Source: JBBRTJ01 sp038244535
GTDB taxonomy: Bacteria; Actinomycetota; Acidimicrobiia; Acidimicrobiales; Ilumatobacteraceae
DNA length: 23,815 nt
Assembly: GCA_038244535.1 (NCBI GenBank)
Contig: JBBRTJ010000057.1
Span: forward strand, 1 to 23,815
Direction: 5' to 3'
Position 1 is the stretch's first letter; each line of letters starts with the position of its first letter. Position numbers and translations under genes: made by a program. Below, piece by piece: positions 1-7,245 of the stretch. The notes beneath the pieces were generated by a model, which had not been told where the DNA came from, ran no database searches, and was given only the letters and a program-made list of their open reading frames with translations.

Positions 1-2505
1 CGCACCGAGGTCCTTTGGTGCCCCGGGCGGCAGCACCGCGGCCACGGCGTCGAGGACGGCCTGCACCTGGCCGGTCAACGTCGTGGCCAGCGCTTCGAGC
101 TGGTCTCGCACTGCGGTCGCCCACGTCGGCACCGCGGTGGCGCCGACCTGCGCGGCGGCGATGGCCGCCGCGGCCTGATCGACGGCTCCCTGCGCCTCCT
201 GACGCAGCTCCTCGAGGTCGGCCAGCAGGCGCTGCACCGGGCCGAGGGCCTCGGACACGAACGCGGGGATGTCGCCGAGGCCGAGGGCCTGCAACACGTC
301 GGTGAGCGAGAAGATCCCGAACAGCTTGGGGAGCAGGTCGCCGAGGAGCGAGCCGAACAGCGTGTCGGGGTCAGGGAAGCTGCCGGCGAGGGCGCCTGGC
401 GAGGTGACGTCGCCGATCGTGCCCATGGAGCGTGACAGGCCGGCGATCTGCTGAGTGGGACTGATGAAGCCGCCGGACGACTTCGTGCTGCCGAACGAGA
501 TCGCCGGCAACGTGGCCGGGGCGGCCACCACGCCGGCGAGGAGCTGGGTGGGGTCGACGACCTTGGCGAACACCTCGGCGGCCATGGCGAACCCCGAGTC
601 GACGAAGTCCGGCAGGTACGAGATCGAGAACGCGGGGGCCGATGGGGTGAGGCGCTGCGCAGTTGGTACGACCACCTCGGCCCCGAGCAGGTGGGGCAGG
701 ATCTCTCCGTCGACCAGGGTGCCCTTGAGGTGCAGCGATCGCATCTCGACCGTCGTGTCGCCGGGCTTGGTGCTGGTGGCAATGGCCACGTGCTGGCCGA
801 AGCCGTCCACCTTGAACAGCCGGTTGGGGTCGGCGCGGTACTGGGCGTCGAAGGCGGCGCCACCGTCGGCGGCGGTCGCCACCTTGACCATCGGCACCCA
901 GAGGGCGGGCGCGTGCAGGCGCACGTCACGCTCGACGTGGTCGCGCCCGCGGATGGCGAAGTGGAACGGCTGGCCACCGACGTAGGGCACAAAGGCGTTG
1001 TTCTCGTCGCCGAAGTCGAGGCTGGGGGTGATGATCGTGAGGAACCGCGTAGCGGTGAACGGCAGGTCGCGCCGGTCGTGCAGTCGGTCCACCTCGGTGA
1101 CGATCAGGAAGAAGCGCTGGTACAGACGCGCCACTGGGGTGACCGACTCCTTGATCTTGCGCTCCGTGATCTTGACCAGCACCGTGCGATGCCCGAACGG
1201 GAACAGCACGCCCGGGTAGATCACCCGCACGAACTGGTCGCGGCCCATGGGGGCGAGGTGGTCCCAGCGCTCGACGGGATTGCCCCACGCTTCCACCAGG
1301 TACGGGTCGGTGTCCCATGCGCCGTGCAGATCGAGCCAGGCGCCGAGCGACGACAGCGACAACTGGTCGACATCGACCGGCTCGGGCTGCGTGGTGTGCT
1401 TGAAGGTGGTGACGACCTCGGAGCTCTGGCGGACGAGCTTGCGGCGGTCACCACTGTTCAGCGAGGTGAGGAAGGGGTCCTGCTCGACCTGCTCACGGTC
1501 GCGGTTCCAGACGGCCCGCACGATGCGCTGGGGATCGGCAGTCTCGACGACCGAGACGGTCCCGCCTCCGGCATCGGTCTGCCGGACCCCGAGTCGGGTG
1601 TGCCACAGCTCGGTGTGACCGGCCGCGGTGGTGACCGGCTCGGTCTCGTGGACGAAGCCGGCGCGGTCGCTCGGGCTGATGATCAGGCGCCACGGCGCCT
1701 CGATGGCGGTCTCGGTCGAGGTGGGGGGCCGGAGGCGCACGATCCGGGGCCGCACCTGATGGCGATGAACGGCGAGCCCGAGGACACCGGCGGCGTCCTT
1801 GGTGCCGTCGATCAGGGTCGTGGTCGCGGCGCGGCGCTGCAGGGACCGCAGGGCTTGGCTGCCGGAGATCAGCGCACCGCTGGTCGCCTTGACGGTGGCC
1901 GTGCCGGTGCCGAGCACCGTGGTGAAGCCGGTCCGGGCCACGCCGAGGGTCATGCCGCCTGGCAGCACCACGACGTCGCGGAGATCCCGCACCCGGCCCG
2001 TCGGCCGGTGGGTCCGAGGCGTGGCCGGGGGCGCCACGGCCAGGGGGAGGCGGCCGAGTGCCCCCAGCACCCCCTGGCTGCTCAGCTCGATGCGGTCGGT
2101 CGAGGCGACGTGCAGCGCGATCCGGCTCGGGAACGCAGCTCGCACCGCGGCGAGATCGCCGACGGGGGGCGGTGGCGCCCCCTCGGGTTCGGGCCAGGCC
2201 TCCTCGGCCAGGTGCTGCATGGGGAACGACAGCACGAGGCGGGCATCGGTGGCCTCGGGCTTGGCCACGAGGGCTTGGCCGCTGCCGTCGTCGACGACAT
2301 CGAGCTCGTAGCCGGCCACCTCGAGCACCACCAGGTCCTGCGGGCGCAGCACGGTGAACCGCTGGCTGGGGACGGGGCCGAGGGGCGCGGGCGCGCCGCC
2401 GGGGCCGATGAGCTCGACGTCGGTGAGCATCCGTTCGGCCATCGTGGCGACCGGGACGAATCCGGACACCACGCGCACCCGCCGTCGTGTCGGTCGCTTC
2501 GCCAT
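1..2505 (-). CDS. Large uncharacterised protein, N-terminal 835 residues (C-terminus beyond left edge)
   Basis: The frame is open from ATG at 2503-2505 to base 1 with no stop, giving 835 residues of an unfinished protein. An AACGGAG ribosome-binding site lies about 5 nt upstream. Composition is that of a real protein, while the overlapping frames are Arg/Pro/His-rich shadows. The N-terminus is basic (MAKRPTRRRVRVV) with no signal peptide or membrane segment. Residues about 20-400 look beta-rich. A segment near 420-452 (GRDQFVRVIYPGVLFPFGHR) is rich in aromatic and basic residues. From about 735 onward the sequence is Ala/Leu/Glu/Gln-rich and probably forms long helices or a coiled coil. I do not recognise the family, and no catalytic motif is evident. 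It is probably a cytoplasmic or surface-assembled structural protein, but this is a guess. Existence of the gene is well supported; function is unknown. Confidence 0.8.
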   Translation of the reverse strand, partial: MAKRPTRRRVRVVSGFVPVATMAERMLTDVELIGPGGAPAPLGPVPSQRFTVLRPQDLVVLEVAGYELDVVDDGSGQALVAKPEATDARLVLSFPMQHLAEEAWPEPEGAPPPPVGDLAAVRAAFPSRIALHVASTDRIELSSQGVLGALGRLPLAVAPPATPRTHRPTGRVRDLRDVVVLPGGMTLGVARTGFTTVLGTGTATVKATSGALISGSQALRSLQRRAATTTLIDGTKDAAGVLGLAVHRHQVRPRIVRLRPPTSTETAIEAPWRLIISPSDRAGFVHETEPVTTAAGHTELWHTRLGVRQTDAGGGTVSVVETADPQRIVRAVWNRDREQVEQDPFLTSLNSGDRRKLVRQSSEVVTTFKHTTQPEPVDVDQLSLSSLGAWLDLHGAWDTDPYLVEAWGNPVERWDHLAPMGRDQFVRVIYPGVLFPFGHRTVLVKITERKIKESVTPVARLYQRFFLIVTEVDRLHDRRDLPFTATRFLTIITPSLDFGDENNAFVPYVGGQPFHFAIRGRDHVERDVRLHAPALWVPMVKVATAADGGAAFDAQYRADPNRLFKVDGFGQHVAIATSTKPGDTTVEMRSLHLKGTLVDGEILPHLLGAEVVVPTAQRLTPSAPAFSISYLPDFVDSGFAMAAEVFAKVVDPTQLLAGVVAAPATLPAISFGSTKSSGGFISPTQQIAGLSRSMGTIGDVTSPGALAGSFPDPDTLFGSLLGDLLPKLFGIFSLTDVLQALGLGDIPAFVSEALGPVQRLLADLEELRQEAQGAVDQAAAAIAAAQVGATAVPTWATAVRDQLEALATTLTGQVQAVLDAVAAVLPPGAPKDLGA

Positions 2506-2616
2506 CCCGGCTCCGTTCCTGATCGGCTGTGTCCCATGCCGTGGCGGCCTGGTTCGCCGCGACGGATCTGATGATCCTCCACCTCCCGCGGTGATACGTC
2601 CACTGGTCGTCTGAGT

Positions 2617-2637
2617 GCCCAGCACCGCGGGCTGGGC
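2617..2637 (-). terminator. GC hairpin after the hydrolase pair
   Basis: A perfect 7-bp stem GCCCAGC/GCTGGGC with a 7-nt loop begins 13 nt after the stop of the minus-strand hydrolase gene ending at 2650. There is no T-tract. Position and stem suggest a terminator for the two-gene hydrolase unit. Confidence 0.45.
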
Positions 2638-2649
2638 CAGGCCGCTCCG

Positions 2650-3339
2650 TCAGGACCCGTAGATGGCGAGGGCCTGCTCGATGGTCCCGTCGGCCACGCC
2701 GATCTCGCCGGCCACGGCCTCGAGCCATGGCGGGCGCCACTTCGCCACGACGGTGATCGGTTCGTCGAGGTCTGAGAGCTGGGTGGCCTGGCGTACGAAG
2801 CTCGTGGCGTAGTCGGGCGGACGGACGTCACGGGCCAGCTCGGCCAGCGCGAACGGGTCGGGCGCCCGGCCCCCGTCGGGCTCGGGCAAGGTGATGATCG
2901 TGGTGCTCCCCGGTCCCACCGGGCCGCCTGCCAGGCCGGGACCGTCGGTGAGCACCGCGCCGTGCACGAGCTGCGGCCGCGCGCCGGCGATCAGCAGGGC
3001 GATGTAGGCGCCGAGCCCCCGGCCGACGACGGTCGAGGAGCCGAGATGGGCGAGGGCGAGATCGGCATCGCCCATGAGCACCTCGGCGGTGTAGCCACCG
3101 CCGTGCGGCACCGTCGAGGCGCCGTGCCCGGTGAAGTCGAGCCCCCACACCGCCCCCGGCCAGTCGGCGGCGAAGGTGGGCGCCGTCGCCGGCGTGTGCT
3201 CGCCCAATCCGTGGAGCAGCAGCAGCGGTCGCACCGCCCCCGTGGCGGGGGCAGGACGCAGCTCGTGCAGGGCGAGGCAGACGAGGTTGTGCTGCAGCCA
3301 CACCGTGCGCCGGCTCGGCTCGGAGGCGAGCTCAGCCAC
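2650..3339 (-). CDS. Alpha/beta-hydrolase-fold protein lacking the catalytic serine
   Basis: This 229-residue protein has the alpha/beta-hydrolase layout: strand plus oxyanion loop LLLLHGLGEH (about 39-48), a GLDFTGHGAS segment (66-75, the usual D-x-x-G-x-G-x-S region) and a nucleophile-elbow strand. At the elbow the sequence is G106-R-G108-L-G110, where active members read G-x-S-x-G. The codon for residue 108 is GGG, so the nucleophile is absent. No late Gly-His motif that could supply the triad histidine is visible, and the C-terminus is short. It is therefore probably a non-catalytic homologue, perhaps binding or regulatory. The start is GTG at 3339, overlapping the end of the upstream hydrolase gene by 8 nt, so the two are likely translated together. 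The fold is fairly sure; the role is unknown. Confidence 0.8.
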   Translation of the reverse strand: MAELASEPSRRTVWLQHNLVCLALHELRPAPATGAVRPLLLLHGLGEHTPATAPTFAADWPGAVWGLDFTGHGASTVPHGGGYTAEVLMGDADLALAHLGSSTVVGRGLGAYIALLIAGARPQLVHGAVLTDGPGLAGGPVGPGSTTIITLPEPDGGRAPDPFALAELARDVRPPDYATSFVRQATQLSDLDEPITVVAKWRPPWLEAVAGEIGVADGTIEQALAIYGS

Positions 3340-4270
3340 CGTGCGCGCCGATCAGCTCGATGATGAACCCGGCCACGACGTCGGGTTGTTCGACGTGGAC
3401 GAAGTGGCCGGTGCCGGCCAGCGTCTCGAACCGAGCCCCCGGGGGCAGCAGGGGGATCACGTCCTTGGGCATCGTGCCCCAGCTCATCTCCTCGATCTCC
3501 ATCCCGAGCACCCCGAGGAACGGCATGCCGAGGCCGGGCATCCGCAGCATCGACCACTCCGGGCGCCAGGGACCGAAGCCACCGAAGCGCATCGACGGAT
3601 CGATCTTCCAACGCCAGCCGTCGGCGTCGTGGCGGGCGCCGATCGACGCCAGGTAGCGGAGCCACTCGATGGGCAGGCGGGGGTTGAGCCGGCCGCGCCG
3701 GCGAGCGAGCTCGTCGAGCGTCCCCGGCTTGCGCACGAGGTCGGCCGTCACGCGCCGGTGGTCGAGCCACCCTTCGAGGTCGGCGGCAAGCATGCGAGTG
3801 CGCTCGTGGTTGGGCGTGTCGGGCTGCGGCCGGCGCGACGGCAACCCATCGAGGTTCACGAGGTGGCTCACGAGCTGAGGCGCGCCGTCGGCCAGCTGCA
3901 TGACCATGGACCCGCCCTTCGAGTGGCCGACCAGCGGGGCGGGCGCGTCGGTGGTGCCCGTGATGACGGAGGCCGCGTCACGGATGTCGGCCTCGAACGA
4001 GTAGAGCGCGGCGTGCTCGCTGTCACCATGCCCGCGCTGGTCCCACGCCACCACCCGCCAACCGGCGGCGGCCAACCGCGGGGCGAGCAGGTCCCAGGTG
4101 GCGGCGAAGTCGAGCCCGCCGTGGACCAGGAACAGCGGCGGCGCGGTCTCGTCACCCCACTCGTACACGGCCAGATCGACGCCGTGAGCCGAGACCCGGC
4201 GGTAGCGATGCGGCCGCTGCGCCCCCGGATAGGTGATGGCGCCCACCTCGTCCACCGTGCTGTCGGCCAT
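3332..4270 (-). CDS. Alpha/beta hydrolase
   Basis: A 312-residue alpha/beta hydrolase, probably a cytoplasmic esterase, lipase or C-C/epoxide-type hydrolase; the substrate cannot be told. Visible motifs are the oxyanion loop FLVHGG (about 47-52), WDQRGHGDS (76-84), nucleophile elbow GHSKG (115-119, Ser117) and a late TGHFVHVEQP with probable catalytic His289. The acidic residue is not certain. A GTG at 4282 is in frame, but ATG at 4270 is preferred: a TAGTGT -10-like box ends 8 nt before it and would be overrun by the GTG start. The stop overlaps the start of the next hydrolase, so active and apparently inactive paralogues are co-expressed. The upstream PIN toxin gene ends only 18 nt away but the local promoter box suggests separate transcription. 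Confidence 0.88.
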   Translation of the reverse strand: MADSTVDEVGAITYPGAQRPHRYRRVSAHGVDLAVYEWGDETAPPLFLVHGGLDFAATWDLLAPRLAAAGWRVVAWDQRGHGDSEHAALYSFEADIRDAASVITGTTDAPAPLVGHSKGGSMVMQLADGAPQLVSHLVNLDGLPSRRPQPDTPNHERTRMLAADLEGWLDHRRVTADLVRKPGTLDELARRRGRLNPRLPIEWLRYLASIGARHDADGWRWKIDPSMRFGGFGPWRPEWSMLRMPGLGMPFLGVLGMEIEEMSWGTMPKDVIPLLPPGARFETLAGTGHFVHVEQPDVVAGFIIELIGAHGG

Positions 4271-4278
4271 GGCGCTGC

Positions 4279-4284
4279 ACACTA
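4279..4284 (-). promoter_or_regulatory. -10-like box TAGTGT for the alpha/beta hydrolase
   Basis: TAGTGT on the minus strand ends 8 nt before ATG 4270, with no Shine-Dalgarno in between. This spacing puts the transcript start at or very near the A of the ATG, implying leaderless translation. No clear -35 is visible. Confidence 0.45.
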
Positions 4285-4288
4285 CGAG

Positions 4289-4714
4289 TCAGCCTTCCGG
4301 AGCCGGGTTCCACGGGTTGATCACCACGACGCCGGTGGAGGCGAAGGCGTCGATGTTTCGGCTCACGAGCGTCGCTCCTCGATCTCGGCAGATGGCGGCG
4401 ATCATCGCGTCGGCGTAGCCCATCGGTCGACCGATCGACTTGCGGCTCGGGCAGATCGTGCCGTACAGGCCGGCGGTGTGATCGAACGGAAGGATCCGAC
4501 CGGCGAACAGCTCGAAGAGATGATTGGCGGCCTCGATCAGCCGGGACTGGCGTTGTCCCGCCGGAAGTCGCGCCAACCCGTACCGCACCTCGGCAACGGT
4601 GATCGCCGTGATGAAGACCATCGGCTCGACGAGGCGATCGAGGTAGCCGATGACTGCCGGTTCGGGCACTGCTCGCATGACCTCGGAGAGCACGCTGGTG
4701 TCGACGACGAACAT
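4289..4714 (-). CDS. PIN-domain toxin ribonuclease (VapC/FitB family)
   Basis: A 141-residue PIN-domain protein, the expected length for VapC/FitB toxins, which are Mg-dependent RNases that block translation until bound by their antitoxin. The acidic metal-binding residues are in place: D5 in MFVVDTSVLSE, E42 in VAEVRYG, D102 in GYADAMIAA, and N120/D122 in SRNIDAF. The stretch IGRPMGYADAMIAA is typical of FitB-like PIN domains. The ATG at 4714 overlaps the antitoxin stop by one base (TGATG), so toxin translation depends on antitoxin translation. The RNA target cannot be predicted. Nothing indicates decay of the gene. Confidence 0.93.
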   Translation of the reverse strand: MFVVDTSVLSEVMRAVPEPAVIGYLDRLVEPMVFITAITVAEVRYGLARLPAGQRQSRLIEAANHLFELFAGRILPFDHTAGLYGTICPSRKSIGRPMGYADAMIAAICRDRGATLVSRNIDAFASTGVVVINPWNPAPEG

Positions 4715-4965
4715 CAGTCGAAGTCCGCGGCGACCGCACGGGCGGACCGCTCGGGCAGTTCAAGGCCAGTGCCGTCGATGTCCTTGAAGAGCTCGTGCAT
4801 CGCAGTTCCGAGCTGCCCCTCGCGGCCTGCCGCCGAGGCCAGGGCATCGCTCAGGATCCGGCGGGCCTGCTCCTCCATCGAGACACCGTGTTCGGCGGCC
4901 ACGACGCGCAACCGTTGCTTCAACCGCTCATCGAGGTTACGAATGGTCAAGGCAGCCACGACCAC
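4714..4965 (-). CDS. FitA-like ribbon-helix-helix antitoxin
   Basis: An 83-residue antitoxin partner of the adjoining PIN toxin. Residues about 4-40 (LTIRNLDERLKQRL, then a second helix ending QARRILSDAL) match the ribbon-helix-helix DNA-binding domain of FitA/VapB antitoxins. This domain dimerises on the operon's own promoter. The C-terminal part (ELFKDIDGTGLELPERSARAV) is the expected toxin-neutralising tail. Start is GTG at 4965, preceded by a strong GGAGAGGA ribosome-binding site; GTG at 4959 is an alternative. It is translated first and overlaps the toxin start by one base. Autorepression by the antitoxin-toxin complex is expected from the family; no clear operator was found. Confidence 0.9.
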   Translation of the reverse strand: MVVAALTIRNLDERLKQRLRVVAAEHGVSMEEQARRILSDALASAAGREGQLGTAMHELFKDIDGTGLELPERSARAVAADFD

Positions 4966-5058
4966 GTCCTCTCCAAGGGGGTGTGAGCGCGGTTGTTGAG
5001 AGCACTGCTAGCAACCGGGCTGGAAGTTCGATAGCCATCGAGGGTGGGAGTGAGGGCC

Positions 5059-5436
5059 ATGGCACCACGGATGCAGATCTCGGCGACGGTGCTCGGGGCA
5101 CCCGATGCGCGGCTCCTGGCGACCTTCTACGAGCGGCTGCTCGGCTGGTCGCGAGAGGTCGACGAGCCCGGCTGGGTGATGCTGCGGGCGCCCGGCGGCG
5201 GTACCGGTCTGTCGTTCCAGCACGAGGAGGCGTACACGGCGCCGGTGTGGCCCGCCGGACCCGGTGACCAGCAGATGATGGTGCACCTCGACATCGCCGT
5301 CGACGATCTCGACGCCGGCGTGGCCTGGGCCGTCGAGCTGGGCGCCACCCTCGCCGACCACCAGCCCCAATCCGACGTCCGCGTGATGCTTGACCCCGCC
5401 GGGCACCCGTTCTGCCTGTTCCCCGCCGCCGGCTGA
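5059..5436 (+). CDS. VOC-family (glyoxalase/bleomycin-resistance fold) protein
   Basis: A 125-residue vicinal-oxygen-chelate protein. It has the paired beta-alpha-beta-beta-beta modules: VLGAPDARLLATFYERLLGW at the N-terminus and MVHLDIAVDDLDAGVAWAVELGA in the middle, ending with LDPAGHPFCLFP. The conserved DPxGHPFCL ending is typical of the actinobacterial glyoxalase-like 6 group. His in MVHLDI and a late acidic residue could bind a metal, but the substrate is unknown. ATG 5059 is preferred over GTG 5044 because GGGAG sits 8 nt upstream of it. The stop overlaps the start of the next gene by one base (TGATG), so the two are translationally coupled. Confidence 0.85.
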   Translation: MAPRMQISATVLGAPDARLLATFYERLLGWSREVDEPGWVMLRAPGGGTGLSFQHEEAYTAPVWPAGPGDQQMMVHLDIAVDDLDAGVAWAVELGATLADHQPQSDVRVMLDPAGHPFCLFPAAG

Positions 5437-6395
5437 TGGCCGGCCCGACGGCTGAACCGTTCTCGACGGGCCGCCTCGACGTCGGCGACGGCCATGTCCT
5501 GCACTACGAGCAGGTGGGCCGGGTGGAGGGGACACCGGTCGTGTACCTGCACGGCGGCCCCGGCTCGGGGTGCACCCCGGGGGCGCGCCACCTGTTCGAC
5601 CGGCAGCACCACCGTGCGGTGCTGTTCGACCAGCGGGCCGCGGGACGCAGCACGCCCTACGCCGCCGCCGACGACGTGCACTGGGCCAGCGTCGACATGG
5701 ACCACCACGTCGCCGACATCGAGCGGCTCCGTCAGCACCTCGGGATCGACCGGTGGATCGTGTGCGGCATGTCATGGGGATCGGTCCTCGGGCTGACGTA
5801 CGCCGAGCGTCACCCCGAGCGAGTCACCGCGGTGGTCGTGGCCGCCGTGAGCACTGGCACCGCCGCCGACATCGACTGGCTGACCGTGCACGCCGGCCGC
5901 TTCTTCCCGGCCGAGTGGCACGCCTTTCGTGACCATGTTCCGAAGGTGTTGCGGGGCCGACGCCTCGTCGAGGCCTACAGCACGCTGCTGATGGATCCAG
6001 ACCCAGCGGTGCGCGAGGCGGCGGCCGCCGCGTGGTGCCGGTGGGAGGACGCCCATGTGGCCACCACCCCGGGGGCCACGCCCGACCCGCGCTACGACGA
6101 TCCCCGGTTCCGCCTCGCCTTTGCCCGTCAGGTCACCCACTGCTGGCGCCACGACTCGTGGCTCGCCGACGACGAGATCGTGCGCACCGCCGACCATCTG
6201 GCTGGCATCGCCGGCTGGCTCATCCACGGCCGCCTCGACGTGAGCAGCCCCCTCGACGCGCCATGGCGAATCCACCAAGCCTGGCCGAGCAGCACCCTCA
6301 TCGTCGTCGACGACGAGGGCCACGGCGGACTCACGATGATGGCCCACTGTCGCCGCATCCTCGCCGAGCTCGCCGACGAGCCGAGCCCCAGATGA
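5436..6395 (+). CDS. pip: Prolyl aminopeptidase-like hydrolase (peptidase family S33)
   Basis: A 319-residue alpha/beta hydrolase with the signature layout of proline iminopeptidase, which removes N-terminal proline from peptides in the cytoplasm. Visible motifs are HGGPGSG (39-45), LFDQRAAGRSTP (63-74; the family usually has FDQRGCGRS), nucleophile elbow GMSWGS (111-116, Ser113; usually GGSWGS), a WxxWE-like cap segment (CRWEDAHV, about 201-208), GRLD with probable Asp268, and GHGG with probable His296. The length is normal. Deviations in the two diagnostic motifs (A for C and G, M for G) leave open a related S33 activity rather than strict prolyl aminopeptidase. It is coupled to the VOC gene by a one-base overlap. 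Confidence 0.85.
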   Translation: MAGPTAEPFSTGRLDVGDGHVLHYEQVGRVEGTPVVYLHGGPGSGCTPGARHLFDRQHHRAVLFDQRAAGRSTPYAAADDVHWASVDMDHHVADIERLRQHLGIDRWIVCGMSWGSVLGLTYAERHPERVTAVVVAAVSTGTAADIDWLTVHAGRFFPAEWHAFRDHVPKVLRGRRLVEAYSTLLMDPDPAVREAAAAAWCRWEDAHVATTPGATPDPRYDDPRFRLAFARQVTHCWRHDSWLADDEIVRTADHLAGIAGWLIHGRLDVSSPLDAPWRIHQAWPSSTLIVVDDEGHGGLTMMAHCRRILAELADEPSPR

Positions 6396-6430
6396 GCGTT
6401 CCCGGTGCCACGCGCCCCCAACGCTCATCT
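6390..6430 (+). terminator. Perfect 11-bp inverted repeat overlapping the hydrolase stop codon
   Basis: AGATGAGCGTT (6390-6400) and AACGCTCATCT (6420-6430) are exact reverse complements around a 19-nt loop. The left arm contains the TGA stop of the preceding gene. There is no T-run, so this is either a U-less terminator or an RNA 3'-end stabiliser. Confidence 0.5.
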
Positions 6431-6460
6431 CGTGGCCGGGTGACGAGGGGCTGGGCTGGC

Positions 6461-6466
6461 TAGCCT
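6461..6466 (+). promoter_or_regulatory. Possible -10 box TAGCCT for the LysM lipoprotein
   Basis: TAGCCT follows the inverted repeat and lies 31 nt before the chosen GTG start. That would leave a short 5' leader holding the AAGGAG ribosome-binding site. The -35 is weak (GTGAC-like). Confidence 0.3.
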
Positions 6467-6497
6467 GCCTCTGGGCGGTCGAGCAAGGAGCGTGCCC

Positions 6498-6911
6498 GTG
6501 TCCTCGTACTCCCAGTGGCGGTGGCGGGCAGGAACCGGAGTCGTGATCGGCGTCGGCGCGCTCGTGCTGGCGGCCTGTGGTGGCGGGGGCGACTCGTCCG
6601 CCAAGACGACCACCACGACGGCCGCCTTGGCCACGACCACCACCGTCGCGCCGGCCACGACCACGACGGTGCCCAACGAGTACATCGTGCAGAAGGGCGA
6701 CTCGTTGGGCAAGATCGCCAAGAAGTTCGGCGTGACCGTGGCCGACCTCGTGGCCCTGAACGGCATCACGAACCCCGACAAGATCGTCGAGGGTCAGCGC
6801 CTGAAGATCCCGCCGCCCCCGGCCGCCCCGACCACCGTGGCCGGTGCTCCCGCCACCACGATCTCCACGGCGACGACGCTGAAGCTGGCTCCCAGCACCA
6901 CGAAGGGCTGA
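6498..6911 (+). CDS. LysM-domain lipoprotein
   Basis: A 137-residue exported lipoprotein. The N-terminus has a short basic/aromatic stretch (SQWRWR), a hydrophobic segment (about 14-26) and a lipobox LAAC with lipidated Cys27. Then come a Gly-rich and a Thr/Ala-rich linker (TTTTTAALATTTTV), then one LysM domain (about 61-105: EYIVQKGDSLGKIAKKFGVT, ending GQRLKIP), and a Thr/Pro/Ala tail. LysM binds GlcNAc-containing glycans, so the protein probably tethers to peptidoglycan from the membrane. No catalytic domain is present. GTG 6498 is preferred because AAGGAG (6485-6490) is 7 nt upstream; the in-frame GTG at 6492 is too close to it. The Thr-rich segments are probably O-glycosylated or flexible spacers. 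Confidence 0.88.
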   Translation: MSSYSQWRWRAGTGVVIGVGALVLAACGGGGDSSAKTTTTTAALATTTTVAPATTTTVPNEYIVQKGDSLGKIAKKFGVTVADLVALNGITNPDKIVEGQRLKIPPPPAAPTTVAGAPATTISTATTLKLAPSTTKG

Positions 6912-6931
6912 CCCGAGGTAGGGGTTGACCC

Positions 6932-6945
6932 GGGCAGACGTGCCC
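6932..6945 (+). terminator. Small hairpin after the LysM lipoprotein gene
   Basis: GGGCA-GACG-TGCCC is a perfect 5-bp stem with a 4-nt loop, 20 nt after the stop, followed by TCCTT. It is a weak candidate terminator. Confidence 0.3.
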
Positions 6946-7067
6946 TCCTTCACAGGGGAACTGATTGGCGAGTCAGTCAAAATCAGGCATCCTGTGGCCC
7001 AGCGATCTGCGGCGGTCCGCCGGACGCCCGTCGCCTACCGAAGAAAACACGCAAGGACGTGAGAACC
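6946..7067 (+). other. Leader region of the small membrane-protein gene
   Basis: About 120 non-coding bases lie before the 51-residue reading frame. They include an AT-richer patch (TCAGTCAAAATCAG) and a self-complementary GC patch around 7010-7023 (GCGGCGGTCCGCCGG). A weak TTGGCG (6965-6970) with CATCCT 17 nt further on could be a promoter. I cannot match it to a named riboswitch class. Confidence 0.3.
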
Positions 7068-7223
7068 ATGCAAGGCCAAGTCAGCGCTCGCTACCTCGTC
7101 GGGGCGGACGCACGGCGCCACCGCCCCACACAGGTGCGGTCATCTCGGCAGTGGATGGTCGCCGCTGCGGTCGTCGCCCTGCCGGTGCTCGCCGCCGGCA
7201 CCCTCTCAGCCTTCCTCGGCTGA
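7068..7223 (+). CDS. Small single-pass membrane protein, 51 residues
   Basis: A short frame starting at ATG 7068 encodes 51 residues: a polar, Arg/His/Gln-rich N-terminus (MQGQVSARYLVGADARRHRP) and, from residue 30, a hydrophobic helix (MVAAAVVALPVLAAGTLSAFLG) that ends the protein. The arrangement suggests a tail-anchored membrane protein with its basic part inside, or an uncleaved export signal. AAGGA lies 10 nt before the ATG. An in-frame GTG at 7059 is too close to that site. The family is not recognised. Support is the ribosome-binding site, the clean amphipathic design, and the fact that it fills an otherwise empty gap before the convergent mutase gene, which ends 22 bases away. Confidence 0.55.
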   Translation: MQGQVSARYLVGADARRHRPTQVRSSRQWMVAAAVVALPVLAAGTLSAFLG

Positions 7224-7245
7224 GCTTCATTCCTTCAACGACGCC

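Noticed and set aside
691..2571. A 626-codon open frame on the plus strand
   Set aside because: Composition (Gly/His/Asp/Val-rich, no fold-like pattern) is that of the antisense of a high-GC gene; the minus-strand frame 1-2505 reads as a real protein.
4991..5016. Inverted repeat GGTTG...CAACC upstream of the toxin-antitoxin genes as an antitoxin operator
   Set aside because: Arms are only 5 bp with a 16-nt spacer, which is expected by chance; not strong enough to call.
6601..6672. Repeated ACC/ACG codons as a tandem DNA repeat
   Set aside because: This is the Thr-rich linker of the lipoprotein; the codons vary and the repeat is at protein level only.
6912..7067. A c-di-AMP (ydaO-type) riboswitch, considered because a LysM protein gene is nearby
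   Set aside because: I could not match the conserved core of that class, and the LysM gene lies upstream, not downstream, of the region.
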